A stretch of 64,000 bases of DNA from Aedes albopictus (GCF_035046485.1 NC_085137.1:502468536-502532535); one strand, 5' to 3'; positions 10,200 through 21,119 are shown, counted from the first letter of the stretch. The notes: generated by a model from the letters alone, not told the origin. Numbers and translations: made by a program.

Positions 10200-10453
10200 G
10201 TTTGATAAAGTAACGATTTCAGGAAGAAAATGGCATGAAACCACCTTGCCACGCAATGCGTGTTGGTTTTCTCCGTGCTAATCCTGCAGGATGCCACCGA
10301 AAATTGGTAGGCCGCTTTCTGCCGTGGATAAGATTCATGACGCTATCAGCACGATAGCCGAGAGTCGCCGATGGGTAGTGCTCAGGTGTGGAGGTGACAT
10401 CCACCCTGCTTGACTGATCCAACGAAAATGACGAAAGAAATCAGAGGGAGCAG
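10200..10453 (-). pseudogene. short histone-like unit, product not recognised
   Basis: The segment between the TATA box at 10454 and the stem-loop at 10199 is only about 250 bases, shorter than any core-histone coding region (about 310-410). A minus frame at 10219-10422 ends in a peptide (ARRKPTRIAW) also found in the unit at 10753-11265 (ARRNPTRIAW), showing that the two are related. I could not align it convincingly to H2A, H2B, H3 or H4. It is best read as a truncated relic. Confidence 0.4.
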
Positions 10454-10590
10454 CTTTTATGCCCTAGATTAGCAGATGAAGTTCCTCCCATTCGGCTGGC
10501 TTTTCAGTATATTTTATTTGCATGACCCGCCCCGCATGCACCAGACGCTTGAAACGGTTAATCAACCGAGAAATGAGAAAATTTCCATTT
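10454..10590 (-). promoter_or_regulatory. histone-like promoter (octamer plus TATA), second unit
   Basis: Minus strand has ATGCAAAT at 10516-10523 and GGCATAAAAGCTG at about 10451-10463. The spacing matches the duplicate at 9795-9925. A stem-loop terminates the unit about 260 bases downstream. Confidence 0.6.
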
Positions 10591-10752
10591 AACGAATAAA
10601 GTAATCAAAATATTGTAAGGTTAAGATCATTTTAACTCGAACAACGTTATAATTTATCGATGTTTCACGAAAAATGGTTCGGATAGGGTTGATAAATTCC
10701 GGATGGAACCATTAGTGGCCGGCATCATCATTCTTGCGGGGCCACCAAGCAT

Positions 10753-11265
10753 TCAATCTTTCACTTTTCGGTTGCACCACACTTTTACCGATCCATGATG
10801 GAATGAAATAATTATCTGATTCACAACTCTTGATGAATAATTTTCTATGGTCCTGAAAAGAACCGATTGAATATTGAAAGATTTTAGACAAAAAAATGAC
10901 ATGAATTTATCATGCCACGCAATGCGTGTTGGATTCCTCCGTGCTGAATGCTGAACGCCGTCGAAAATTGGCCCGCCGCTTGTTGCCCTGGATGTTCCTG
11001 ATGCTATCATCAATGCGCCACCGCCAATCAATCGGCGAAAGGACCGAGCCCCGAGGACAGCGACGCAACTCGCAAATTCGTATGTCGCTGATCTTTCTGT
11101 GGATTTTGCTGCCTCTGCCACCACCGCCGAGCAATCGATGAAACGTATTCTTTCCTTCGTCTGCCGCGTTAGACGGTTAGAAGGCGAATGTGCAACAGCA
11201 CCCTTGCCGACAACCACCGACGCCGAGCCAACACGGCCGTCAAAGAATAATGAGCGAAAACGCAA
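10753..11265 (-). pseudogene. open frame in third histone-like unit, product not recognised
   Basis: The minus frame is open for about 170 codons but has no in-frame ATG at its start. Residues about 49-90 (AEAAKSTERSATYEF...GARSFRRL) resemble one degenerate copy of the 36-residue motif repeated at 8517-9437. Short DNA blocks such as CAAGGGTGCTG, TCTAACCG and AACATCCAGGGCA look loosely like H2A or H4 codon runs, but not enough to assign. The frame runs through the stem-loop at 10849-10864, so its last 35-40 codons would lie beyond the mature 3' end. I read it as a decayed gene. Confidence 0.4.
10849..10864 (-). terminator. histone-type 3' stem-loop, third unit, canonical loop
   Basis: Minus strand GGTTCT-TTTC-AGGACC has a 6-bp stem and the canonical TTTC loop of metazoan histone messages. 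CATCAAGAGTTGTGAATC follows about 13 bases downstream and matches the corresponding element of the second unit at nearly every base. Confidence 0.75.
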
Positions 11266-11349
11266 ACGAAGAAAGTGGGCAGCTCTCGTTCGATGCGTTC
11301 ACCTCGAGACGACAAAGGCAAATGAGGGAAGATGCGAAGAAGCAGTAGC

Positions 11350-11407
11350 TTTTATATTCGACGGGAGCATCCAAAATGTGCACCAAAATGTGCTCGATCG
11401 TGATTGG
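11350..11407 (-). promoter_or_regulatory. TATA and CCAAT promoter motifs for the 10753-11265 unit
   Basis: Minus strand reads AGCCAATCACGATCGAGC with CCAAT at 11403-11407 and, about 47 bases on, AATATAAAAGC (TATAAAA at 11350-11356). It shares the CCAATCACRATC block with the promoter at 9485. Confidence 0.6.
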
Positions 11408-11429
11408 CTGGAATAAACATGGGTTCACT

Positions 11430-13797
11430 TTTCCCAATTTTTCAATAGTTTGTTATTGAAAAACAGCAAATATTATTATTGGACATAATTGGTGTAAAGA
11501 TTTGCAATCGATTGGTGCCAAAATTTTGAAAATTCAACAAGAAATGGCTGAGCTATTAACGCTCAAAATCTCCACTTTAAACGTAACGCGGCTGATTTCT
11601 GAAAATTTAGAATGACACCCGGTATAGAAAAGAGAGACGTAGTCCTACGTCAAAAAGTGGACGAAAACGGTCGTTTTGTTGTGAATTTAGGTAATGCACA
11701 ATTTTATTTACCTGTAGCGCCGGGAATGGAGTCAAAAACCCTAGCAGTATTCCAACAGTTTGCTATTTTTCAACAACCTCATTCGTGAAAGTTGTTGTTC
11801 TTGTCTACACGGTTACAGACATAAAACCAACACCTCCAAAAACCCGTCGAATCTCCCGGGGTCGGGTTCGCCGCCTAGCATTGATTAAAATCTTTTGTTT
11901 TCATTATGCAACCAACCCACCGAAGCTCGAAACTGCTGCACCGGCGCGGCAATGACCGATGACGCCATTCGATGTCGCTGGTAGACGGCGACATTTTATC
12001 ATTTCTGGACCAGCCGCCAAAAACCAGCTTCGTAACGAGTCTACACACACCTCCCCTCGGACGACCGGGACCTGATTGCGGGAAACCCTTTCGCCGGCGT
12101 CTTTATCGACCGGTCACAATGTGATTCAACGAGGGAGGTGATCAATTGGGGCTCCGCGCGGGAGATAATGAACCTCGCACGAAGAGTTCGGAAATTTGGC
12201 TTAACAGAGAGAGAGGAACTTCATTACAACACTCCGGATTTTTGGGGCTCTGTTGCTTAATTACGACGAACTTCTTTCACTGCTTTCATTGGTTCGAAAT
12301 AGCGTTTGTATATGTAGGCTCCCATGTATATCATCTTGATGGGTTTCTTCCGTCGTCGTCCGCTGGCTAATTATCACCAACCTGACGCGAGATTGATATC
12401 GAAAGTGTACAGTTCGTAGATCGTGAAATTACTGGCAAACTCAATTTTAAACTTAGAGACACACCTTCATCAGCTTTGCTGTGCTCAGTGGTACAGAGAG
12501 AAATATCACGGAATAAGGCAGTCTCTGATTGCAAAAATGCTCTCAGTTGATCAATTACTGTGGAATTACCAAAAGAACATCAAGCTGAAAAATAAGTTCG
12601 TTGAAACTCGTAACATATCCACATGAAAAAAAAAATCCTTCTTGGACCATTGTTCATCGAATAACCACCTCAAACCCTCGCATGAAGCTACATTTCAGCG
12701 AAAATTTGATGATCCATGGCCATGAGAGCTGACCACTTCCGAACGAAATGGAGAGTCTTCTTCATCGCAAGTCGCCATAACTATCACGACTACTGACGGC
12801 AGCGACTAACAGCAAGCAAGTTCATTATGCAAATTTCACCAGTAAAACAAAAACCAAAACGCTTCCCCGCAACAATAATGGCACGGAACCGAAGATGCAT
12901 CCAACAGAGTCAGAGTGCCCATTTGCCTAGTAGCCGGTCGGCATAAACTACTGGCCCCAACGAAAGTTACCGGGACCACCGCGTTTGGCGTGTTTTTATT
13001 TTTGCAGCACTATCTGCGCGCCCCAAAGTTTGGAAGCGTGACATCAAACGAACGAACACGATGTCGGCGAAAGTGGAATCATTCGATGTGCAACGTGATG
13101 ATGACGACGTCGCCGTCGCTAGGGTGATTGAGGAATTTGGTCCTATAAGGCGGAATCTGACACGCGGCGGGACCCGGCGAAAGGGGGACGATCCGTGATG
13201 GGCGATGGAACCAACGTCATCGGTCTCGCAAATTATCATAAAATTCAGACTGCAATCGTGCAGCACCACTTGGTCATAAACAAAGTTGTACCGGAATATG
13301 TGTGGTGATGCATTTTAATTCGGGAACTTGGAGTGCACTACATGTGTGGCAATTTGGAGCAATAGCCCTCGTAGAAAGCGAAGATTTATGGGATCTCGAT
13401 ATGCCGATGTGGTCTAGGAAAAAGAGCGAATCCATTAAACAGTCGAGTGGATTCACATAAAATTCACATGAAGATTGGAACTCGAAATAGTTTTATTTAT
13501 GCAATGAAGATTTTTACAACACAAGTCCTACATTTATCCAACGAGGCCTTAGGTTCAAGCATTTCGTGCTATAACCGTCGCAATATTCAAAGCTCCTGCC
13601 GTAGAAACTCAGGTCGTCAATCATACATTATGATTCATAATGTGACCAAAAAGAGTTGCGTTATGAACAATAATGCAACTGATTGAATTGAAGGCGAAAA
13701 GCAGGAAGTTGGGATATTCAAATGACAAGTATACAACAGACTTGATAGTGTGGAGTCGCAAATAAACATTTTATCACTTACTTCTAGAATGTGTACA
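11430..13797. other. long unique region, no gene recognised
   Basis: GC is higher than in the arrays, and no inverted ends, arrays or extended frames are visible. It could be intergenic or intronic DNA of a host gene and may contain regulatory sequence. All frames are shorter than about 100 codons and lack domain signatures. Confidence 0.5.
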
Positions 13798-13804
13798 CAC
13801 CTAG

Positions 13805-14010
13805 AAAAAATTATGTAATTTTAGGTGTCCTGAATCTGACATGTGAATTTACGTCATCGAGGACACCCCAAAATAAAACTTGTTTGTTCTTAGCGTCTAG
13901 CAATCGCAAATACCGAATCGACAGATAAGACATATCAAAGTAAAATATTGAATTTGATTCGAACACTGGCCCGCTGATTGAGAGGCATGGGCTATACCTC
14001 TCGGCCATAT
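13805..14010 (-). mobile_element. tRNA-derived SINE with 7-bp target duplication
   Basis: Minus strand begins GATATGGCCGAGAGGTATAG (A box TGGCCGAGAGG, serine/leucine tRNA-like) and has a B box GTGTTCGAATC about 45 bases later. It ends in TTTTTT at the left. CACCTAG flanks both sides (13798-13804 and 14011-14017). The head is related to a tRNA but does not keep its acceptor stem. Confidence 0.65.
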
Positions 14011-14017
14011 CACCTAG

Positions 14018-14419
14018 TTGTTAGTTAGATGATAGGTAATTGTGAAACTGTTTCTACGTACCTTGTCAGACATGTTTGTTGACATCTTGTGCAACCAACT
14101 CGAACTTACAGGATAGATGTAAAATTGAGTCATATTTGCCATTCAGTCATGAAATGTTTACGTACGTTGATGTCACGTGTAAATTTCTATTTTTTTTAGG
14201 TCTGTAGAATGTAATCCATAGTGTGCTTATTCGTTGTCTAACGTTCAGGACAAAATATCAGCTTATAGAACTATTTTTTATCACGATATAGTTCCCTGAG
14301 TAGTCACTTTTTCATTATTTCAACATCACTAAACTACTTTTTTTTTTCTTTTCTGCTTCCTGGAAGAACCTTTAGAACAATTCCTGGACGAAACCCTGAA
14401 TAAATTTCAATAGCAATAA
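14018..14419. other. unique spacer with a short array patch
   Basis: Nothing recognised except a GGAA-type patch at about 14360-14400. Confidence 0.4.
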
Positions 14420-15079
14420 CACAGCGCAACATTTTTTTGTCTCAGGAGCAAACTTATGTGTCTCCGAAGGATTTTGGGCCGCTGAATCCGAATCCGGGCT
14501 CAGATTTGCTCTAACACGTCACAATTTTGAGCTATACCTCAATTTATAGGGCAAAATATGCGATTTTGGGCTTTTTTGACTGCAAGCCATTAAGCATGGA
14601 AATATTTTTTTAAGCAATCAAAAGGTTAGTTGGTCAATTAACATCTAAATTAACGACTCATGCAAAATATTTTATTTTACCTAATCAAATTTGATAGATT
14701 TAAGCATTTTATGTTAGTATGAAAACTTGCATGCAATTTTAGGAGGCTGACTTGTATGGGAAATATCGTACCTAACATAAATCGCTTAAAACTATCAAAT
14801 TTGGTTTGGTAAAACGAAATATTTTGAATGAGTCGTTAATTTAGATGTTAATTGACCAACTAACCTTTTGATTGCTTAAAAAATATTTCCTTGCTTAATG
14901 GCTTTCAGTCAAAAAAGCCCAAAATCGCATATTTTGCCCTATAAATTGAGGTATAGCTCAAAATTGTGACGTGTTAGAGCAAATCTGAGCCCGGATTCGG
15001 ATTCAGCGGCCCAAAATCCTTCGAAGACACATAAGTTTGCTCTTGAGACAGACAAAAAGTTAGTTTTTGTTACGCTGTG
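14420..15079. mobile_element. 660-bp foldback element, TAA target duplication
   Basis: Arms of about 300 bp are near-perfect reverse complements, starting CACAGCGCAAC and ending GTTACGCTGTG, with a short unpaired centre near 14740. TAA flanks it at 14417-14419 and 15080-15082. A 3-bp TAA/TTA duplication suggests PIF/Harbinger-type mobilisation. No transposase frame is present. Confidence 0.85.
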
Positions 15080-15089
15080 TAATTGGACA

Positions 15090-15470
15090 AACCCTAAGAT
15101 CAATTACTTGAAGAATTTCAAAAACAATTTCTTGAGCAATACCTAGAGCACTTTATGAAAAAAAAAAGCCTCGGAGAATGCCCAATCTGTAACCTATGGC
15201 GATCTCGTGAGCGATTCCTAGAGACATTCCTGGAGCAACACCAAGAGAAATACCTAAATCAACTCCTCCTGCGAGCAATTCCGAGCAATCGTATGGGAAG
15301 TTTTGAATGTTTTGAATAAAATCCTGAAGTAATAACTGCCTGAAATAATTCCGGAAGAACTATCTTAGAAATCGATTAAGTAAAAAGTCGCTTAAGTAGT
15401 TTCTGAAGAAATTCAAGAAACAATTCCTGGAGGAATTTTGGAAGCCACTCCTATAGGAATCCTTAAAAAT
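15090..15470 (-). repeat. degenerate GGAA-type array block
   Basis: Short imperfect units such as ATTCCTGGAGCAA and GAATTTCAAAAACAATTT recur. It follows the foldback directly, and a patch of the same kind precedes it, so the foldback may have inserted into the array. Confidence 0.55.
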
Positions 15471-15730
15471 ATGTGTGGTAACCGCGTGTGGGTAGCTCGA
15501 GAGTGTATGGAAGACTGATCATTTTTGAGCGGGTGTCAGCCCACCGCGGAGGTGCGCGTATGCATAGGTGTGTAGCGCATAATCTTTATTGATAAGGTAC
15601 CACAATATGCAGTGCTGCGAAGTGTCAGTATCAACCGTCATTTAAAGCTGAAATTGAGATAGGTAACCACTCATTTTTCCATTTACCATCGGAATATCAA
15701 TTGATTAGCCTCTGATCATGCAATTGATAT
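15471..15730. other. possible small element with GGTAACC ends
   Basis: GTGTGGTAACC near 15475 and GGTAACCACTC near 15661 are roughly reverse-complementary. No target duplication could be defined. Confidence 0.3.
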
Positions 15731-15819
15731 CAGCTCCAGCCTCAGTCAAGGCACATATCACTCAATTGAGCCCCAGCTAGGAAGCATAAATTTGTGGTGT
15801 TGCAGGTTCAAAGCTTTTA
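15731..15819 (+). repeat. interspersed repeat, copy 2 (copy 1 at 9525)
   Basis: Nearly identical to 9525-9611, same orientation, from CAGCTCCAGCC to AAAGCTTTTAT. Confidence 0.75.
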
Positions 15820-16984
15820 TTCCCGATGGAATCTCCGAAGCAATATATAGTCCGGAAACTGGAACAACTTTCCTTTTTCAACGTTGGCTGAAAGTTTATA
15901 ATTTAAAAAATAGCCCAAATTTTTATAAAATCAGAAAAAGATTTTTCATTCATATTTAAAAAAAAAATAGTAAATATTTGAAAGGAAAATTCGCAAGATT
16001 TGTTATCCAAGAGATTTTTTAAAACACTTAAATTTTTCAAAGAACAGTTTCTGTAAAACTCCTTCAAAAATTGAACAAAACGCGTTTGCGGATTATCAAG
16101 ATTTTTTCCTAGAGTTCTTTGGGTCAATTGCAAAAAACTTGCTTTGACATTTCCACTGAAAGTATCTTCAAACTAGAAAATGCCATTCGAAACACTTTTG
16201 GGGCTTGGACACGAATGCCAACTTATTTAGTAAAGTGTCTTTAATAAAATATAATAATAAAAAACTTTTGGGGCTGTTCGGGCTCATTTGGAAGTTGACT
16301 ATCACTGTTGACTTCTTTTCCCGATCAGCCTAGATAGCTGTGTGGTGTCGATAGCGGTTCCCGACCAGAAGCTCCTAACAAGATTATCACAAAATTATTA
16401 CAACCGTTGATAGAAATAACACAATTTGATATAATTTTGTTAGAAGGATTCTTATATGTGAATAACCATAACAAAATTGTAACAAAATTTGTTATTATTT
16501 TAAAAACAAAACTATGACAAGACTTGTACTATTTATTCAAACAGATATATAAGAGCATTTGTTACATTATGCATATCAAAATAATTGCCTATAACAAAAT
16601 ATCGTAGCACATTTATTGTAGTATTTGCTACATTTTTTGTAACAAAATAATTTCAAAATGTGTTAGGTTTTTTATATTGACGCGAAATAGTTTGATCATT
16701 TTTGCAATACTGACCAATCGAGTCAAAGGCCATAAAACAAAACATAAAGCATTCATTTAGAACGCAACGCTAAAATCGTCATGTTTTAATAACCCCCCTC
16801 TTCCGTTACGCTTATATTTGTATAAAAGTCCTAAAATTTTTGTAAGGACCGTAACGTTCGGTTGTACTTTTCCCTCTCCCTTGAGCGACGCGTAATTTGA
16901 GGACGGCGTCAAATGAGAAACAAAATAGTGTTTTTTGAAAAAATCGTGGGCAGCGATCGGCTCAATTTCACGCAGCACTGGACA
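15820..16984. other. AT-rich region with AACAAAAT-rich patch
   Basis: Between about 16380 and 16660 the motif ATAACAAAAT and its complement recur many times. GATAGCTGTGTGGTGTCG near 16330 looks like the head of a SINE-type repeat, but no clear B box was found. No gene was seen. Confidence 0.4.
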
Positions 16985-17262
16985 ACATCACTCAGTGTTA
17001 CGGTACGCTCTCCAGTCGAAGAGAGTTTCATTTATTTTTTTTCGCGATCAAAATTGAATCGATTTTAAACCACAAAAGTGAATTATAAGTTAATGTTCCG
17101 TAACAAATATTCGAAAAAAACGAAAAAGTGAGAAGTTTTCACTAATCGTTCAAGTTTTGAAAGTTCTAGTGAATGTGGAAGTGAAATTAAACGAGGTTTG
17201 AATAATATGCGCAACGCGTTGATCGAAGTGAAAAATGTGTTGAGTGCTACATTTTGGCACGA
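16985..17262 (+). other. candidate 5' exon (speculative)
   Basis: A CTCAGTG initiator-like site near 16990 is followed by AGTGAA-rich sequence typical of insect leaders. An ATG at 17207 opens a frame of 18 codons that runs to CACGA|GTAAGTG, a strong splice-donor match at 17263. A second donor-like CAG|GTAAGC lies at about 17359. Nothing downstream confirms splicing. Confidence 0.2.
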
Positions 17263-17748
17263 GTAAGTGAAATTAATGTGAATATTGTGAAAGAGGACTA
17301 TTTAATCAAGATTAAATTTAATAATCTAGCACAAGTAGAAATCTCAGAGCATTTAATACAGGTAAGCTAGCAGAGTTCAATTAATTTGTTCGTCAACCTC
17401 TTCGCTCATCGGAGTAGAGGAGGAAAGGGAACTCTAGCAACCTCGTCCTTAAAGAACATATTTTCTGCTGGAAGCTGTGGCGAAGAACCTGTTGACGCAA
17501 CAGCACAGTATTTTCTAGAATCTAGATGATGTAAGTTTTGTGACACAATTGTTAAGTCTTGTCTGGTGTAAAACAAAACAAGTAAACATTTGCAATCTTC
17601 CCCTTCATCAGATCATTAGCTTTTCTTTCGTCTCTGTTAACCTTAGTTTTGTATTCTTACGCGATAAGTAGTCGGGTAAACAACGTGAAAAAAAGGTTTG
17701 GAACTTTTTATTAGACCATTTTCAAATTTTAGTAGGATATCAAAAATA
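17263..17748. other. unique sequence
   Basis: Nothing recognised beyond the donor-like site at about 17359. Confidence 0.4.
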
Positions 17749-17976
17749 CAGTAGACATTCGATAACTGCAACATGTTTACGTTTCTCTTAGCGAACAAAA
17801 ATCCGATAACTGGAACGCCTGACAGTATCAAAAAAACCATCACCTGACGTTAAAAGAACGTGAACTTCATCCGTCTGTTCATTTGGGCTAACATGGCGCA
17901 CCATTTTGACATTTGGAGATGCTTGCAGTTAAAAAGCATTGCAGTTAAACCGCTCGCACTGACCGAACGTCTACTG
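17749..17976. mobile_element. pogo-like TA-flanked MITE
   Basis: It starts CAGTAGACATTCGATAACTG and ends CCGAACGTCTACTG. TA flanks it at 17747-17748 and 17977-17978. CAGTA at the tip with a following TTCG/ATAACTGC block is typical of pogo/Tigger ends. The 228-bp interior is non-coding. Confidence 0.7.
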
Positions 17977-18773
17977 TAATAACCTTTCTGAAAGTAACCG
18001 TTTCCGAGATATTCGGAATTTAACTTCATGAGTCTCTCAAGATGTAAGAAAATGCGCTATTTTCATAAGTTTTTCGATTCTCCATCAACAACATTATGTT
18101 ATTTCCAACACATTTGTATATCCCAAAAACAATCACTTACTTGAACTCGAACTTCATTTTGTAGAAACGATTGAAGTTTTTAACGTGAAGTGATGATAAT
18201 GGGTTGTTTTTATCGATAAACTCTAAGTAAGAACAAAGAAATACCACTTTGGAATAAGACTTATTCACTTAGTGAAATCTCAGTTTGTAAATCAATCATG
18301 CGTTCTATTGTTTTAAACAAGCGTCATTTCTGCGTGAGCATCCCTATCAACCAGATTCGGATTTCCTTTATAGTGATTTATCTGACGATAGTGTTCGCCA
18401 TCGATTCAATACAAATCGATATCCATCGATATCGAAAATCTCTCACTGGTTGACCGGGATATTTCAGGCGATTTGGCCGATAAAACCCTCAAGACGAAAA
18501 GAACAATCCTGTTGATAATACCAAAAGTTATCCTATCTAAAACGACGGATATTGCATGTGCTGCAATTTGCGACCAGACGAACAATGTTTCCGTTACATG
18601 GAACTACGTTTTGTATGCCTTCCAATACTACTTTTGAGTTGAATTTTACACAAATGACGTATCTTTACACGTGAAATCATTAGATCGATTACAATAAATA
18701 CCAAAACAGTACTGCTGTTCTAATTTCGCCAAAAAGTATACCAAGTAGTGCACGGTGTGTCTGGTAGAAGAAA
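17977..18773. other. unique sequence
   Basis: No structure recognised. Closely spaced TATCGATA-like motifs occur near 18405-18435. Confidence 0.4.
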
Positions 18774-19081
18774 TTTATTACAAAAAAATAGGCATCGCTA
18801 ATTTTTACGTTACGTGAAAGTTGACGCTTCTAGCTTTCATTCAAGCCCAACATCGAAATATTCCATCGGGGGAACTTTTTCATACAAAAATTGGGTATGT
18901 TTGTTAAGTTGAAATAGGGATTAATTTGGAACCGTTCATTTTGTATGGGGAAAAACGGTATTCTGAAAAAGTTGTTCGAGATCCCTCGGTGGATTTTTTT
19001 GAGGGACCGTGCAAATGAAAGCTGAAAGCCTCTATTTTTGAATAGCGAAAAATTTGACGATGCCTATTTTTTTGTTATAAA
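18774..19081. mobile_element. foldback element, 308 bp
   Basis: TTTATTACAAAAAAATAGGC at the left and GCCTATTTTTTTGTTATAAA at the right pair. Inner blocks (CATCGGGGGAACTTTTTCA versus AAAGTTGTTCGAGATCCCTC) also pair imperfectly. The target duplication is unclear. Confidence 0.6.
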
Positions 19082-19329
19082 CCTTTCCCACACACACGCC
19101 GTGAGTGAATATTGAAGATGGAGAATGAAAAAATGGAACTAAATAATTATAACATGGAATTTGTTTATTCTACCTATTTTGCTTCGACCTTAGGGAGCAT
19201 GTAGTACGTCACGATAAAATTGGAAATTTTCAACCCTCCCTGCCTCCTCCAAAAGTGACGATAAAGTTAATGGATGACCCCTTATGTGATAGATTCCATT
19301 TCAATGCTTAAAATAAAAAATGGAATATA

Positions 19330-19542
19330 GGGTATTGGTTCCCTTATTAAGCATGTGGCTCCCATTTTCATCCTACGAAAAACAAAGGATTGAAGCGCTG
19401 TTTGTTTTGTTTCTCATTTTTGTATTTTTTGTTAGAAGTGAGCACCCATGAAAACAAAAAGAACGGAACAAATCGGTGCCGTAATCGCTTGTTTTCGGAT
19501 AGGATGAAAATGGGAGCGTGAGTACTGATGGCACACATACCC
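19330..19542. mobile_element. TA-flanked MITE, 213 bp
   Basis: Ends are GGGTATTGG and CACATACCC, with stronger inner inverted blocks GCTCCCATTTTCATCCTA and GGATGAAAATGGGAGC. TA flanks it at 19328-19329 and 19543-19544. Confidence 0.65.
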
Positions 19543-19631
19543 TAACTAAATTATATCTACAGCTGTTATCATATCTGCATATGATATAATTGTGATAGAT
19601 TAAAACAAAATCACTAACGACAAATCAAGTC

Positions 19632-19664
<33 letters not shown>
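19632..19664 (+). repeat. ATT trinucleotide microsatellite
   Basis: About eleven uninterrupted ATT units. Confidence 0.95.
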
Positions 19665-19666
<2 letters not shown>

Positions 19667-20069
19667 GTCGTGTTGAGTCCATCAGTGTCTGTACGTTTGC
19701 TGGTCTGTTGCACGACATCAAGAACATCTATAGACGTGACAAATCTAGTAAGAAATCACGGACCACAGAAGAATGACAATATGCAGATAGGGCACCAAGA
19801 CCACCATTTAAAAATAGACTAATTAATAACAAGGAGTTTTGCGCCATTAGTAAAAAGTCCACGTAGGTTCACAAAGTGTTACCCATTGTAAGAATTTATC
19901 AATTTAGTTTGAAAACGGACATGTAAAATTCAAAATAACTAATCAGGCAAAAACAAAATCTACCCCACAGCATGTACCAAAAAAAAGTAAAATCAGGACA
20001 GTTAAAGTTAGCCGAAACACTAGAGACAAAACGAGAACATTATTGTAAGTGAAACAAAACTAGTTAAGA

Positions 20070-20190
20070 TACATATAATAAACTAACTAAATTACAGTTC
20101 CCCCTGATGAAGGCACCATCCCTAAGTGCCGAAACGTTGGGTAAACAATAAACCCGTTTTAAGAATAAAGACTGCGTAGCCACTAAAAGT
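20070..20190 (+). mobile_element. Penelope-like element tail with hammerhead-like core
   Basis: CTGATGA (20104-20110), a GGCAC/GTGCC stem (20112-20116 with 20126-20130) and GAAAC (20131-20135) appear in hammerhead order and spacing. It is followed by GTTGGGTAAACAATAAACCC and ACTGCGTAGCC. The second copy of this block, at 43930-44100, shares GTTGGG, AATAAAC and ACTG(A/C)GTAGCC. Penelope-like retroelements are known to carry hammerhead motifs; the assignment here is by motif only. Confidence 0.5.
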
Positions 20191-21119
20191 TTCCACTTAG
20201 GTAGTACAGTTTATGGATAGCTTAACATAGAATTGCACCTAACCCAACTCTGCATGAGCAGAATTTGTCATGAGTTGACTGATTGGCATGTGTCGGATGA
20301 GGAGTCTCCATTTGACTATCTTTTCACTTTTGAGTGTTCCTTCGCAAACTTTGCGTATTCAGGCGTCCCTGCTCAACAAACTAGTTGATTGCGACCATAT
20401 TTTATGGATAACTCGGATGGACTATGGATCCATTGCTACTCCAAGAGAGTTTCATTGTGGTTTTGTTACAACAACGCCCCCTATTGTGGTATACCATAAC
20501 TATTGCATTATAAAAGAAGCCTTTCCTCTGCGATCCATGCGAACCGCAAGAGATATTCCTGAATGGAACTCTGATCTGTTTAAATTCAAAATATCTTCGG
20601 ATGAACCAATCTTTCGTATAGCTACGAATCTTTAGCTTCTGCCCCGAGGATTGTAGCTATAGAATCGATTTAGAGGGCACTAAAAATCTCTGCTTACTTA
20701 TAATCTCCAGGAGAAAATGGGGTTTTGCCCTATTTTTCTCCAGAGGGATTTGAGTATTTCAAACATGTTTTGAACTCTTGTTGTTTTCTATTGGGTATTT
20801 TTATGGTGTGAAATTACTCTATAGTTTTATCGCGAAAGGCTGCGTGCGTTGTATGAAGACGGAATGAGTTCCAGATTTATCTGATTATCTTGTTCTTTCT
20901 GAAATGCTTGAAACGCATTGTCGATGTATGGCGATGGTACAAATGTCCCAAATAGAGGATAACGTGCGTCTGGAGCCGGCCCTCTGATCTTCAAACTAGA
21001 AAATGCCATCCGAAACACTCTAAAAATCAGATGAAAAACCTTTCAGCATGCCAAGCAGTAATTCCACAGACCTTGGGTGTCACTGTCTTGGGTGTCTGTT
21101 CTCTGTGTTTTTTTTTTGT
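20191..21119. other. unique sequence with an unassigned 115-codon frame
   Basis: An open frame at 20288-20635 (+) has no recognisable domain, and its neighbours show no coding structure. I consider it probably non-coding. Confidence 0.35.

Noticed and set aside
20288..20635. 115-codon plus-strand frame
   Set aside because: No recognised domain, no neighbouring exons, and length within chance expectation for 64 kb. Kept only as a remark.
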